From: Pomacea canaliculata
Taxonomy: Eukaryota; Mollusca; Gastropoda; Architaenioglossa; Ampullariidae
NCBI RefSeq assembly: GCF_003073045.1
Contig: NC_037593.1
Coordinates: 2,843,525 to 2,907,524 of the forward strand
Direction: 5' to 3'
Length of the DNA stretch: 64,000 nucleotides
Under the pieces are notes generated by a model. It saw nothing but the letters and a program-made list of their open reading frames with translations. It was not told where the DNA came from and searched no databases. The translations under genes were made by a program, and so were the position numbers. How positions within the stretch are numbered: the stretch's first letter is position 1; every line of letters starts with the position of its first letter. Positions 12,425-26,500 of this stretch are shown here, in pieces.

Positions 12425-13803
12425 TCAGTCCAAGCCTTCTCTATCTTTAAAAGCTTTTTTCAAGTCTAATCTTTTCTTGTTTTTGCTTTTCTTTTCTTGG
12501 CGGTTTAGGGATTTCTCCCGCTCCTGCTGTGAGAGAAAGCTTTCCTCTTGGTGAAGGAACAAATCCACCCTGTCTTGTAAGCGTTCTCGTGCCCGTTTCC
12601 GATTTGTCTCCAGTGAACGTGTTTCGTGACACTGTCAGGACATAATCAAACAGAATGAAGAGTGAAAAATAAGCAATTTTTATGTTCTGTTCTTTTCTCA
12701 AACACAAGACATACATTGCATAAAAATTTCTCTCCCTTGCCTCCACCCACATACATTTACCCTTACACATGTGTGCACATAGGTACACATATCAAATTAT
12801 TCACTTTTTGTTTTATGATATTCAAACCCTTTGAACACCATAGTTTTCACCTGACTTTTGACAAGATGTCAAGATCTCACTTCCCTACAAGTTTAGCATT
12901 TAGTTTATTGCAGGATTTGAATTCCTTTAATTTGCGTAAATAGTTATGTTCTGAGATACACATCTCGACTCAAACAGCATCAACTATCATGTAGAAAGAG
13001 GCCAAGGCCAAGACCATGACATCACTGATGTACAAAAGCTACTTCGGCTATGCCTAACTGACCAGATCAATTGGTTCTTGTAAGCTCACTAGCACTTCAG
13101 TCATCTAAAAATTTAGGATGTGCTGAATTGAACACATTATTTAAATAAAAAATCTACATCATCAACACATTATGATAACATTGGTAACATCTTTTGAATT
13201 ATCAGTAACTTTCAGAGCTTGTGTTTGAAAACATTTGATGACATCTCTAGGGGAAAAAGCAATCACCTTGACAACAATTCCTGTGGGTTTATGCTTGAGT
13301 ACAACACAGTTAGCAGTCTGGTTCACTGACTGCCCTCCAGGGCCACTTCCTCGCACAAACTCCTCTTCTAAATCAGCCTTCAAGAGTTCTGGAAACTGGT
13401 AAGTCTTTCTTGACACAAATCGCACATGTCTCTGGGTGGGATTACCTCTGGCTCCAGTAGTTTGCAGAAGTTGAGTGCCAACTGATAGGATCCTTGCACA
13501 GAAATGCCTAAACTGTTCCTCTCTCAAACAGCATGTTGAATTTGAATTTCCCAAGTTTAACTGTTTCTCACTGACAGATCTCTTTTGAAAGTGTGTGCCT
13601 CTTGAAGCCTTATTACATGGCAAAAATAGCTGTCTTTGATTTCTAAGATTTTGCAGAGGAGATGACCTTAGATACTGGTAATAAACAGGAACAGTGCATT
13701 TCCTGTTCAAAACCATTATAGACCCAAGGAGCAGTGACATTTGAACTGTGAACAAAGGATTCCGTTTGAAACTAAAATCTATGTTTTTTTTAGCATATAA
13801 CAT
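12425..13803 (-). CDS. MTRFR: Mitochondrial translation release factor in rescue (MTRFR, C12orf65)
   Basis: Class-I-type peptide chain release factor homolog that rescues stalled mitochondrial ribosomes. Two coding exons: 13803-13267 and 12631-12425; 744 nt, 247 residues. The first ATG with a purine at -3 is 13803; a second in-frame ATG at 13740 ([10 protein letters not shown]) gives 226 residues. The N-terminus is basic and poor in acidic residues, as expected of a mitochondrial presequence. The core [20 protein letters not shown] carries the catalytic GGQ and matches human [20 protein letters not shown]. The intron falls after GIVVK. Exon 2 gives [18 protein letters not shown] and a Lys/Arg-rich tail, which is the ribosome-binding C-terminus of the family. 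It lies head to head with MPHOSPH9, as in human. Identity is secure; the start is uncertain. Confidence 0.93.
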
Positions 13804-14579
13804 GATATCTATAACAAAATACTTTATAGTTTTCACCTCAATAATAACTGTTTTACAATCACGAGAAGTTTTGTAAACTTACAGTTCATCAACATTACAT
13901 TTGATATAAGCAATTCTCATGTACTTCACCTGTACTGTTTAAGGTCTGCAAGTGTGGAGATATGGTCAGTACAAGATACTACAACCCCAAATCTGACAGA
14001 ATAGACACTCTTCCAGTCTCTAGAAAGAAGCCAGTGAACATTACTATGCACAGAAAGTGGTCAAAACTGTGACATGACCATATGTTGATCATGCCTATGA
14101 AGGTATAACTGTTTTAGCTCTCTCACTGGAAAAAGCTTTGATAATTAATCCTTTCCTAATATCTAGATTTTCCTCCTCTTTCTGCGCTCTTGTATTTTGA
14201 GGATGGAAGAGGTGGGGGATACTCACTTTGATTTGGGGAAATATGCTCAATCATTTGAAAGATTTTTTGTACTTTAGCAGACCTTTGAATAGAATAACAA
14301 ATCATTTTAAAATTCATTCAGAAGTGTATTAAAATTAGTTGTGAATACTTAGAAAAAGATACACCGTTCTTTTACTACTTTTTTTTTTCATCCAAGATTG
14401 GTTTATTTGATAGGAGTTACTTTTCATTACTGAAGGATGGGTGGGTAATAAAAATCCCCAACAACCATCCCTCACGACTAATACTGCATCCAAATTACAA
14501 CTGAGTTTAATAATTTATAAGATAGCATTTAATGAAGAAATGACAGTACTCGTAGTAAAAAGCGGGTTTTAAATGGTAC

Positions 14580-14900
14580 AGTCGTGTGTACGGTCCGTCA
14601 GGTGAGCCGATGTATCTGTCGGCTGCTCTTCGGCTTCATTTGATCACGTGATTTGAGTGGTCACTGGTTTGTTTTTAACTCGATAATTTAACAGATGTCT
14701 TGTTCGATCGTTTTAGATTATAAGTAGTATTCTTAATACCAGACTTACACAAACTGTTTGTGAAATTCGTAATTTAGAAGAAAGGTCACATCTGATCCGC
14801 GTATTTACATGTTCTACAGTCTACGGTTGTAACGGGCCCAGTGATCTCCCTTCGTTGTTCAACTTCCGGGCCGCCAGAAAATACCAACAAGTCTCAGCAA
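14580..14900. promoter_or_regulatory. Candidate bidirectional promoter, MTRFR / MPHOSPH9
   Basis: Within the 3.8-kb divergent gap this is the most CpG-containing patch. It holds an E-box TCACGTGA at 14644-14651 and an ETS-type CTTCCGGG at 14863-14870. The rest of 13804-17577 shows no coding signal. A non-coding first exon for MPHOSPH9 probably lies here, because its first coding exon begins at a splice acceptor. Assignment is inference. Confidence 0.35.
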
Positions 14901-17577
14901 GAAAATAAAAACTTTAACTTCAGTCTGGTTCTGAAACTCAGACCGTGTTGGATCTAATCGTGTTACCATTTGACTCGCATACTCAAATATAGTGTCTTGC
15001 AATGCTTTACTGCTCACTTGAGGTAAACGTTGTTTTGTATGAATGTCAGCTTACCAAAGTTCGTCTGCAACAAATTACGCAATGACAGTAGGATGCCAGT
15101 GTGATTGTCACGGAATTCCAAGTTATTGCAGATGTCATGAATAGATGATGTGATTGACATAATATAATAAGTTCAGGGTAAATGTTAGTAAGGCAGTCGT
15201 AGCATGTGGAACGTTGTTGTTTTAAAAAAATAATTTGATGAAGACTTTTTGATCATTATTATATCTCGTGAACTGGTATCAAACAGTGGTAAACACGCGT
15301 TTCAGAAAATTTGATAATATTTCTTCTATATTACTTCAGTTAACAATCAGTGATGATAACAAATTTAACTATATGTAAGCATTATTGAATGTCTTTGTTG
15401 TTATTGTTATTAAACAACATGTTACAACTATTTAGTATACAACAGTGGTGTTATGTAACCAATTCATAACAGATGAGAATATGTACATGCATACATATCA
15501 TAACACTTTCCATTTAATCTCTGATTTTTACCGTGCTGTTGATAAACCTAAAACAGAATCTTAAAAAGGACATGCATGTTTGGAACAGAGCTTGCTTTGT
15601 GGTTGAATGATAAGAAGCAGAAGTCACTTTTCAGGATGTAATTTATGGATTTTTAATGACATCACATGGGTAGTGTTCCACTCCTTACAGAGGAGTTTTA
15701 TCTCCTGCTCGTTCCATTCCAGCTACATTCACACCAAGTATAATTCACGTTACAACCTGTTTAATATGAATATGAATGAGGGAGTTAGTAAGAAAAGGAC
15801 ATTCATTGGTATTGTTAAAGAAAGTAGTTTTATAGATTGTTGGCTATAGGTCCAAACCGCATGAAAGTGAATGTGGTTTTTTTCCATAGAACTTAATACA
15901 TGATTTCATTAATATATGCTTGACAGCAGTGAATAGCTGTAGAAGTTTTTGAGTTCATGTACCTGAATCTTTAAATTCTTTTGTTGCCTTCAATTTCAAG
16001 TTCAAATACAGTGACAGTTGATATGCCCTGCTTAAACTAAATTTTTGTGGATGAAAAGGAGCCACAGTGCAAGCAATTTTTTAATCCTTTTACAGTGTGA
16101 ATATGTAGCTTGTTGGAACATGTGTCATAAACTGAAATAGAGTTCTGTCATTGATCTGTTTCCTGCAGCATTAATATATAAGTGACTTTACGTCATGTGT
16201 TTGCTCTTTAAACCGTCTTAGACCACATAAGTATTCAACTTCTGCTTAATTCGTTCATTTTTAGCAATCATTAAGTCATTACTAAGTGAAAATATTTAAA
16301 ATGATGAAATAAATTTTTGCCAGAATTGGTACATCAAGTGGAGTTATTTTCGAGAACAGGTTTGATAGAATACCTTTCAAAGACAGAAGAGATTTATATT
16401 ACAACTAGAAAATGGTTTGTAGTTTTAATACCTTGACAATAGTTTCTCCTATCATTGTTTCTGTTAGAGAAATTTAGTCAGATTAAAAATGTAATTTTTG
16501 TTGAGCCACACTCTTGTGAGCAATAGTTTTGTATCTGCGATAAAACAATAGGTATCTGTTGACCTTTTGTGTCTGCACCCATCTGGTGTAAACAGTATCA
16601 CACATTGGCAGGTATCTGTGTGCTGTGTATATGTCAGCTATTTGCCCCAAACATTTTGTTGAAATACTGGCAGTAAAAAAAGAGAGATGAGAGTGTGTGT
16701 TTATGCACTTACCCTTCATCCAGAATTACCCTGTTGTGATTATTTAATTTTTGAAAAAAAAACTAGCTTTGATCTTGTCCTATAATAGACTTTCAGCATC
16801 TTGTAAATAAAGCAGGGTGGTGATGGTTGTGGCTAATAATAATAATAACACTAAACATTTATTATTGCTGTTTTTGAGCATTCCAAGTTATTTTTTTAAG
16901 TTCCTTTACAACTGGTGATTAAGAGCTCTAAAAGAGCAACGGCAGTTGTGATTTGTGTGTTATGAAGATACATTGTAGAAATGTTGAGCTATGGAAATCA
17001 GGTGCTCGGACAGAGGTATCAGGTAAAACCCATTAAACAGAGGGGAGTAGAGTTGAACAGACTGAACTGAAAGGAGTGAGATGGAGAGGTGTGTGCTGTT
17101 AATAAATTGCCTTTAATGAACATGGTGAAAAGGATATTTTAGGGAATTATTACTATTTTTTTTGTGTGTGCATGAGTTAAAATTAGACTCAGGCTTTGTA
17201 AAGTCATGCTACTAAATTTGAAACATCCTCCAGTTTTGGGAGGAGGCCATCCTCCCCAAAATCAAAGTTGTTGGCTCAAGACCCCAGGTGGTAACACCTT
17301 GCAAGTGTCTAATTAGGAAGTGACATCATGAGCACAGGTATTTCAGTTTTACTACAATGCGTAGGAATAAACTTGACCAAAATGAAGTAGCAGAACAAAA
17401 GTTGCCAATAAAATCAGAATCGGATAGTGTGGCTAGTTGCTTTTAAAACAAGGCAGAATCACTGAAGGGAAATAAATTCTTATTATCTAGATTACTCCAT
17501 GCGTGAAAGCATTCATGGGCAATTTGTTGATATTGCTTTGTAAATTATTTTCTCATGTCCTTTTTTTTTCATGACAG
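14901..17577. other. Probable first intron(s) / 5' region of MPHOSPH9
   Basis: No recognisable coding exon. AT-rich, with a short AAT-repeat at about 16838-16850. Confidence 0.35.
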
Positions 17578-17578
17578 G

Positions 17579-20500
17579 ATGGATAGTGGAGAAGAGAGAG
17601 ATGTTAGTCAGGCACCTGGTGATGAAGATGGTGGTGACAGTAGCTCAGCATTTCCAGAACAGGATGGTGACACTGCAGCACTTGACGGTCAAGTGCAAGC
17701 AGGAGAGGATGCTGAAACAGATGAAAATGTTGCTGCTTTAGATCGCTGTAGTGAAGCGGATAATGCACAAGAAGGTGATGACAAAGATGCGCACAGAGCT
17801 GACTCTCACAAGTTACTCAGGACTGACTTAGACAGCAGCGAAGAGGAGCTCACAGAATTGAGTCCTTTACGAGATGGTGGTGGAGATAGAATTCATACCC
17901 CTCTCATGACTTATCAGCTTTTTTTGGAAGAGGACGATGCTGAGAAACATGAAGATATTGATGTAGGGGATAAAGATTCAGAAGCAGACGGCTCTGTAGG
18001 ACAGGAAGGTCTAGAACATCATATAGAGGTACATCAAGAGAGAGAGGAAGTAGAGCAAGAAGGTGTACCACCCCCTGCAGAGAGTCAATTGCTGAGTATT
18101 GTTGATAACGAAAGAAAAGATGAAAAAAGCGAGGATTACAAAGACAACCAAGAAGACAAAGGCATGCCAATGTCTGATGATTTACCAGGCTTTCCTGCTT
18201 CACCGGGCTTTGCTGTGGACATAAAAAGCCCCCTTGTACTTCTTGGTCACGAAGGAAATGATCTTGAGTTTGAGAAATACGGCAAACAAGACAATGATTC
18301 ACAGAACAGTGCATCAGATGGATTAGAGCAGCCAGTCACTATTGCACAGAATGTGTTATTAGATGTTTTGGAGAAGGTTCTAGCAAGTGAAAATAATAAT
18401 GTGGAGAGTGGAGAAGAGGAACATCTTGGGGGAAGAAAGTCATTGTCAAGCAGCGAAAGTCCACTCCAGTACCCTGAACTAGAAAAAGTGCAGTTGTGCA
18501 GTGATGACAGTGAGTATGATTTTGAGCAGTATAGGGTGCACAGTGTACCAAAACAGTCTGTACATGACAAAGATGGTCTTGAAGGACAAGAGCTTACTGG
18601 TGACTTTCAGGAAGACAGAAAATTGGAAGTGGATCAGTTGTGGGCTTATGATTCCGAAGATCACAAGAGCGATGATTCTGTACCCTTGGGTATGCGTGTA
18701 GCAGGCTCTGATGTTGAGGAGGAGGAGGAGTTGAAAGGAGAGTCAAGAGTGGTCTACCCTGTGAATGAGATGGCAGGTGCCCAGGGTGGTGATGCTTGTC
18801 AAGCCCAAGGTAAGATCGCTGACCACGAGGCTAAAAGCACAGGTGGACTACAGGTAGTAAACATGGATTCTCCAAAACCTGAGTATCCACTAAATTACGA
18901 CAACTATAAAGTGTGCAGGGTGTTGTCTCCAGGGGTCAAAGAGTGCCTTATTCTGGAGACGGGCGAGCATGTGATATGTAGGAACAGGGGAACACCCAAG
19001 AATCCTCCTGGAACTGGCGATACAGGTTCAGCACATACAGGTAGTGGGTCCAGCTCTGTTGGCAGATTCAGCCGAGAGGGAGTTAGAAGGAAAATGTGTA
19101 AGTTCATGCATGCATATAAGGCAGGTTGTGCCCTCCTTCTCTTACCTGAATTAACTGCATGAGCAGCATGTCTTTCCCATGCATCCCAATCGTTGTTTTG
19201 TCTAACATAGTGTTCAGCTTAGCTTCTGTGTGTTCTTCACACCTTTGCCTTTCTCTCTCCCAGATTCTTACTGTCACTGAAACATTGCATTCTTGTTGGC
19301 TTCTTGTCATTTTCAATTCCTTCATAAATCAAGGGAGGTGGGGTCATGTCCAGTCTTTCACAGTGATTATCAGCCCTATTGTTTAGTATTTAAAATATAA
19401 CCCGCAGATTGTGGGTTTTACTTTTGCATGCATAAAATGAACTTACATATTATTGATTTATAAAAAGTCAAGATGAACCCTTGCTATTTTTCCTCTCTCT
19501 GTTTTGCTTGAATTTTTTTATGAACAGAAATCTTTGGAAATTAAGGGAAAATGATTAAGGAAAATTTTAGCAAGTTTTTCAGTAATGCAGCTAATTATTA
19601 TATATATTAATACAAATTAGTTTTCTTAAACAAAAGTAATATGACTACTACCTGAAATTTTACTGTAGCCTGGATGTTTACTAGCAGGCTTTTTTCTTTT
19701 TGTGGTAAGCATGGACAGTGCTTATAGCTTATGACTGTAAAATCATAACTTTTACTTTTTTGACATAGAGGATTAATTGATCCATTTATTTATTTTAATA
19801 TGTATGCTTGATGGAATTCCTTGCTGTTGAGATTTCCAGTATTTACATGTGGCTCATCCACACTCCCCTTGTATGCTTTATAATTCTATTCACTTTTTTT
19901 TAATTGTTTAATACTTTCAAAATTTATTAGAAATAGCTGTAAATAATGTAATAACTTGGTGTTCAGTATTCTACATTTTTGCATGACATTGCTTCCTAAT
20001 CTGTAGGGTACAAATCTCTGTTAATAAACGTGCTCTTGGTCAGTTGTAGATAACTTACTGCTCTTCAAACATGTTTTATAATGTCAATATTTGAAAATGT
20101 ATTACCAAAAGACTGTTTCTTCCACCTTCCTTCCATTTTAATTCTGTAATTATTATTATTTTCGTGATGCTGTTTTTTACCAGTTCTTCAAGCATTCTAA
20201 ATTTTACTAGCACTACAGAGTGTATAAGAAGCTGCAATAGCGGGGCTTAAAAACACAAAGTGAGCTAAAATGCAACGACAACTGTATTTGCATAATGTAT
20301 CATTTTTTTTTTATACAAGTTGCAGATAATGATACAAAAGGGACAACACCTAAAAGAGTGCCAGCTGTCTCTGATCATCTATCTAGTCAGGAGAATCTCA
20401 CATTGCCAGTCAATCATATTTCTCAGCAGCCAGCTAAGCTCCATTCTGTTATTCACAGCAAAGGACAGCCCGATGATAGAAAGAGTTTTGATGGGTCCTA

Positions 20501-23500
20501 TCTTCAGAGACCTCGCATTGGTGAGGAATCAGTAAGCCTGGAGCTCAGAGCTTCAAACAGTTTTTCTGGGGACAGGTTAAGTTGTGCCACCAGGGAGATG
20601 GTGTCACAGAGACAAAATGATATGACCCACAGACTGAGCAGGCACCAGGAAAATTTTGTGCAAGATTTTGATGGCAGAAGACGAGATGGTGGTGGTGGTG
20701 CCAGCCTTGAGGGTTCTGGCTTATCCTTTCTGTCAGGTTCGACAAATGCTAGTGGATCAGTGCCTAATCCAGGAGTCATTCCAAACTTTAAGACTTTGCA
20801 AGACCAGCAGGTAAGCTTATATTATTATTATAAAATGTGTTTGTATGCTTAGTTTGGCATATGTGTCTGTGCATGTGGATGTGTGCATTTCTTCTTTGAC
20901 ATTGCCAGATAACATTACCATTGGAGATAAAGGGTTACAATTACTTTTTAACAATCGAAAGTCATCGTCCTGAAAGTGAGCTAGCACATGACCAGTATGC
21001 GTGGCGTTCCTCTCATCAGATGAACAACAGCTCTCAGACAGCTATATAGGCAAAAAGCAATTCTGATATAGCAGTTTTTCAACCAACACTCCAAATAAAC
21101 AGCAGGGAGGTCAGGAAGGTGCAGTCATGTCATCTAGTAAGTCTCAAGAAAAGAAGTTTTACAATAAAAAGTTGATTTCCTCTTTGTACACTTCCAGATG
21201 ATATGACCATAGGAGAATAGAATAGGAGAACTTGGAGGAAACCAAAACAACTCCTTTGCAGTAACAAGCCGTTATATGTTGGGCTGCAGAAATGGGGTCT
21301 AAAAGTAGCAGAGGGGCAGTGTGAGATTTAAAGTCTCACAACCAACTCTTTCTGGGAGCACTTTCTGGAAGATGCCTTCATTTTTCTGCTGAAAGTGATG
21401 GTGAAGACATTCAAACGTGAGAATATGATGGACCTTGAGTCAAATCTCATGATTCCTGCTCTGCAGTATAATAATACCGACTCAAAAACAGAGTAGGGGA
21501 CCAAGTGTCCTCCCCTTTGCAACAGAAGCAACACTCTTTGACGGGTGATTGATGTGAAAGGGGATTGTCCTGTGTAGACTAATTCACCAGAGGTAACTGG
21601 TACTAAAAAGAGAACTCCAGGACTGACCATCATCATAACCCCAATGAGCCAGATGAGGAACAACTGCCTACTCCTAGGGGTGGGGGCACCAGCACCGAAA
21701 ACCTTATCCCATTGTAAGGGTTGGGAAAGATGTGCACATGGTGACGAGAACAGCGTTCAGGCACACAGGGGATAGGTCAGGTCAGGGGTGGGGACGAAAG
21801 TCTTGCCTCATCTAAGGCAGATGAACAATTTCCCTGCAACTTAGATCCCACCTAAGGAGGCTGATCATGCCAAGCTTGTGTCTGTCGGACAGGACAAGCA
21901 CTGAATGCACAGAGGATGTGAGGAGGAGATAAACATTTGCTATTCCCATGTCAGACAGAGGCAGCTGGCTGGTGCAACAATACAAAAGATCTCTGCAGCA
22001 TGAGCAGAAAAGGTTGGTAGAGTGAGGAATCAAGCTGAACACATGACACTGATAGGTGGTTGGTAGAGTGGGGAAATCAAACTGAATGCAGGACACTGAC
22101 AGGTGGCTGGTGCAGCCTCTGTCTCAAGAGCATCAAAGTGCGTGGCTGAACACCGCTGTAGACATCAGAATAACTGCTGTCTTGGCTTTGCTTTTGCCTT
22201 TATAGCTAAGGAGCTGTTGCTCACCTGACCAATGGATGACCCACCTGCCAGGTAGGTGCTAGCTTGCTCTCAGTAAGAAAACTTATGATGGCTAAAGAGC
22301 AGTTTTAGCTCTTTATCTCCTATGTTCATGTCAAGTCTCAAAGAAAGAAAATTTACAATAAAAATTTTGTATGTGTATGGGTGTGCGCATACATGAGTGC
22401 ATAAAATAAACAATATTATTTGGCAAATCATTATCAAGTCTTTTTAATGTTTTCTTTGAATTATTTTACAAATTTTTTCTTTATTCATAGAAATATATGT
22501 TTTTCTGTCACTTATTTTTTAAGCATAAAATAACAATTTCTAAGAAATTGCTTTAAAGCCATTGCCATGAGATTGTAATTTTCAAACTTTCAAGCTGAGT
22601 TGGCTAGCCATGTACAGACTGCTTGAGGACCAGCACCGTGGAGAGCTACAGGCCCAGCATGCGGAGCACCAGCGCATGATCAACAGAATGCAGCAGCATC
22701 TCGAGAAAGAGCTGACGCGACAGCAGCAAACTATGAAAGACAAGCTGCATGCTCATAAAGAGGTTAGCATACTTCTTCTTCCTGTCTACTGAACTCTTTG
22801 TCACAAGTGATAAGCCACAATCACACCTTTAATTAATTAGCATAGTTTCAGCACAATGCTGTATTTTTTTTTCATTGTGTTATTGAAATTTTTACTTGAC
22901 AAGTATGAACTGCAGTAACGACACTTAAGGTCATCATCCAAAGGGATGGTTAACCATAGTGGTGAAAAACTTAAGCAGAAACATTTTAAAGTCCTGAAAC
23001 TCTGAGTAGTAGTAGTAGTAATAATAAAGCACTTACATAGAACATTTCCTTGCGTGCTAGTGAGCTCGATGCACTCGGACTTAAGAGCAGCATGAGAAAC
23101 AAATAAAGCATCCCACAGTGCAAACTATGAAAATAAAAGGATGAAGAAGAGGGAGTTAACGACAGAAAAAGAGAAGAGCCTGTGTAATTAACATGTTCAA
23201 AATAGAAGGAATAGGGTTAAATAGACATAGGGCTAACGTCTTGTCCTTCATAAACTGAAATTTGGCATTGTTTTGGTTTTATAATGTCTTAGGTACTGTC
23301 AGAGCTGCATTCACCAAAGGAGGTCAGGACCTTGCCAAGAGGTTCTGACCAAAGCTGGGATAGTGCCAGAGTTGGCCGAATGCGCTATCAAGACATGCTG
23401 GAGGAGGAATACGATTCAGGGGAGCATTACTCCAAACTCTCCAGCAGCCAGATGCGACAGGAGCGTAGCTGGAGTGCTAACCATTTGAGTAGCCAAATGA

Positions 23501-26500
23501 AGATGGAAACCACCTCAAGTAGTGGACGAACCCCAGATAATCTTGAACTTTCAGGGACCTCGTCCTTGCAGCACATCCCACTTGCCTCACTGGAAACGAG
23601 ACCAAGGGCAAAGTCTGTGAAAGAAAGTCATTCAGTCTCTGAAGTTGGATGGGATAAACAACTCCGTGGAGGTGTTTACAGTACCCCAATGCCAATCAGC
23701 AGGATCAAAAGTACAAGTGTAAGACACTTGATAACGATTCTCTGGTTAAGTTAAACTGAATTGCTCAAGCAAAGTGTATACTGATGTGACAATCTTATTA
23801 TTCACAGACCAAATCTTTTAATTTGTTTACTAATGTATACACAAGCACTGGCTGTTCCAGCAGTAAAAATACTTACCGTGGTTGTCTTTTGATTTCTCTA
23901 GTCTGCCAGTGGGTTGAGCCTAACAGGTAGTGTGGGAGAAAGCTGTGCTGTTGATGAGACCATTAGGAGCAGTGAGCGCTGGCCTCGAGAACCCATTGAC
24001 TCTAGGACACATGTTGAAGGTCCAAGGCACAGCAGGGAGGTGTCTTTCCATGACAATGATCAATTGTCACCAAGGTAAGGGGAAAGCCGATGTATTAAAT
24101 AAATACCTAAATAGTTTGTCAGAATAGTCCTTCAGCTGTATACTTGAGAAAGAATTATATATTTTTTACTGAATGCATTTTAAAATTTATTATGAATAAA
24201 TACACTTTTGCAATTTACCATTGGCCAGTTGTATTAGTTTAATTTAGTCCTTGCTATTCCTTGAGGAGCAAAGGGCCTCAACATCTCTCCAGTGAACCCA
24301 GTTTTGGGCAGTACCCCTCATTTTAGCTCATGTGGTTCTGACATCCTTTGCATCACTCTCTGCTGTTCTTTTCCAAGTTAATTTGTTTAGCTCATTCAAT
24401 ATAGACATATCAACATAATTGAGTTGTAGCTATGAAGATGTTTGCATTTGCAGTTGCAAGCACTCACACATGCACACAAAATACTGATTCACTGGGGCAC
24501 TATATAGACTGCTGCCTTAAAAAAAAAAAAAATGCCAAGATTTTGACCTCTTGCTTTTTTCTTTTTTGCTTCTAGGTCACAATTGTCTTTGCGTGAAAAG
24601 CATGCCAAGCATTTAGCTGATCTTAGAGCTTATTATGAGGCGGAGCTCAAGGATTTGCGAGAGAAACTAAGCTTAGTTACAGATGGGCAGAGAATCTTTG
24701 CTACGTCTACACAAATGGAGAGTGTGGAGGAGCGAATTCTCAGGGAGGAGAACCACACACTACGACAGCATTGTCAGGATTTACAAGATGTCCTGGATGA
24801 TGCCAACATGTGAGGCTGAAAATGAGACCTTTTTTAAGCCACATTCTTGTTTGGTCTTTGTATAATGCATTGTTTCTTATTTACCTGGGTTAGTTAACTG
24901 GATTTTATATTTATCTCATCCACATCTGGTCTTTGGCATGACATATTTTCTGATGATATATAGGTGTCATATTTCTTATAAATTGGACATATGTTTACAT
25001 ATTGGATTGTTTCTTTGTTTACAATGTTTGCACAATGCATTGTTTCTTATGTATGAATGCAGAGTTCATTCTTTCCTTTATTTATGGTGTTCGTATAAAA
25101 CATTGAAGGTATTTTGATCTATAAATAATTGTTATTCTGCATATACTTGTGAGTGAGATTTCATTTGTTGTCAAACTTCATTTTCAGTCAAAATAGGGAG
25201 CTGCAGCAGAAGCTTCAGGGCCTTGAGATCAGAGCTGTGAGCACTTTGTTCAACTTGTTCATTTTAGGATGTCTCCTTTTGTCTGCTTCTCACTAACATG
25301 CCTGCCACACATACAGACACAAACACACATACGCTCAGAGACACAAACACTCTCATTCTCCTCTCATCTCATTCACCTACAATTCACTTGCCTTATCCTT
25401 CTTGATATCTTTTGCTATCAGGCTATGATCATTCCATTGCAGGCAGACTATGCAGAACGATACGAGGAGTCTCAAGAGAACGTCTTAAAGCTGAAAAATC
25501 GCCTGGAAGAATTACATGCCTATGCCAAAGAAAGGGAAGCAATGCTCGAGGAATCTCAGGCCAACGAACACAAACAAGCACTTATAATTCAAGATCTGTA
25601 TAAGGTGTGAAGAGGGGTCAAATATTATTCATGAAATCTCATGTGAACAATTACATCAAAACAGACTTGTGAGAAACATAATGTGAATAATTGCATCTAG
25701 ATGCTTCTGTTCCTTGCCCCTCCACCCACCCCAAAAAGTAGAATTTCAAACACTTGATAATTTTGTCTTCAACTGTTGGATGTATAGAAACATTACTCTT
25801 GAGTATGCTAGTCTCCCGGAAAATGTTGTCCCAACTAAAATTAATTGCAGAACAGCTTAGAGCAAGAAAATGGAATTGCTGAAAGCTTTTTTTTATTAAT
25901 TATAACAAAAGATTTTCATAAATAGATGCAATTAAGTATGAAACAGAATGATACTGGGGATATTTTGCTACCCATTGACTCCTGGAATAGGAATGTACTT
26001 GGAATTCAAAGAAATTAGAAATAAGTAGTTGATAGTTGGCGTCTTCGTTTTTAAAAAAGGTTTTTATTTGCAAAACTGGTTTGCCTCAGGCTTTGATGAA
26101 GTAATGATTACCACTGTTACCCAACTTGTAATGTTGTAATAATAAAAATAACAGCAACAGTAACATAATTTACTTTCGCTCTCTCTCACACACACATATT
26201 TGATTAGAAACTTCTTCTCTGAACTGTGCCTAGAACTTGTTGTGAATGAGAAAGACATCTTGACTAAGCAAAACAAAAGATAAGTTTGTTTCAATGTTGA
26301 TTAGGTACAAGAGGAACAAGCTGAAAGCATGCGAAGGGATAAGGCTGCTTTGAACAGAGTGAGTTGTGGACGGTTAATACAGGGTGGCTGACCAACATTT
26401 CTGTTAGGGATGGTGGTGGTGGTGAATTTACTGCATTTGACACCACCAGTCCTTTATGCTTTACTTAGTTTATCATACTTGTTGTTAAGGTCATTCTGTT

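Noticed and set aside
13804-13836. Extended MTRFR start at 13836
   Set aside because: The codon there is GTG, not ATG, in a eukaryotic gene; ATG at 13803 or 13740 is preferred.
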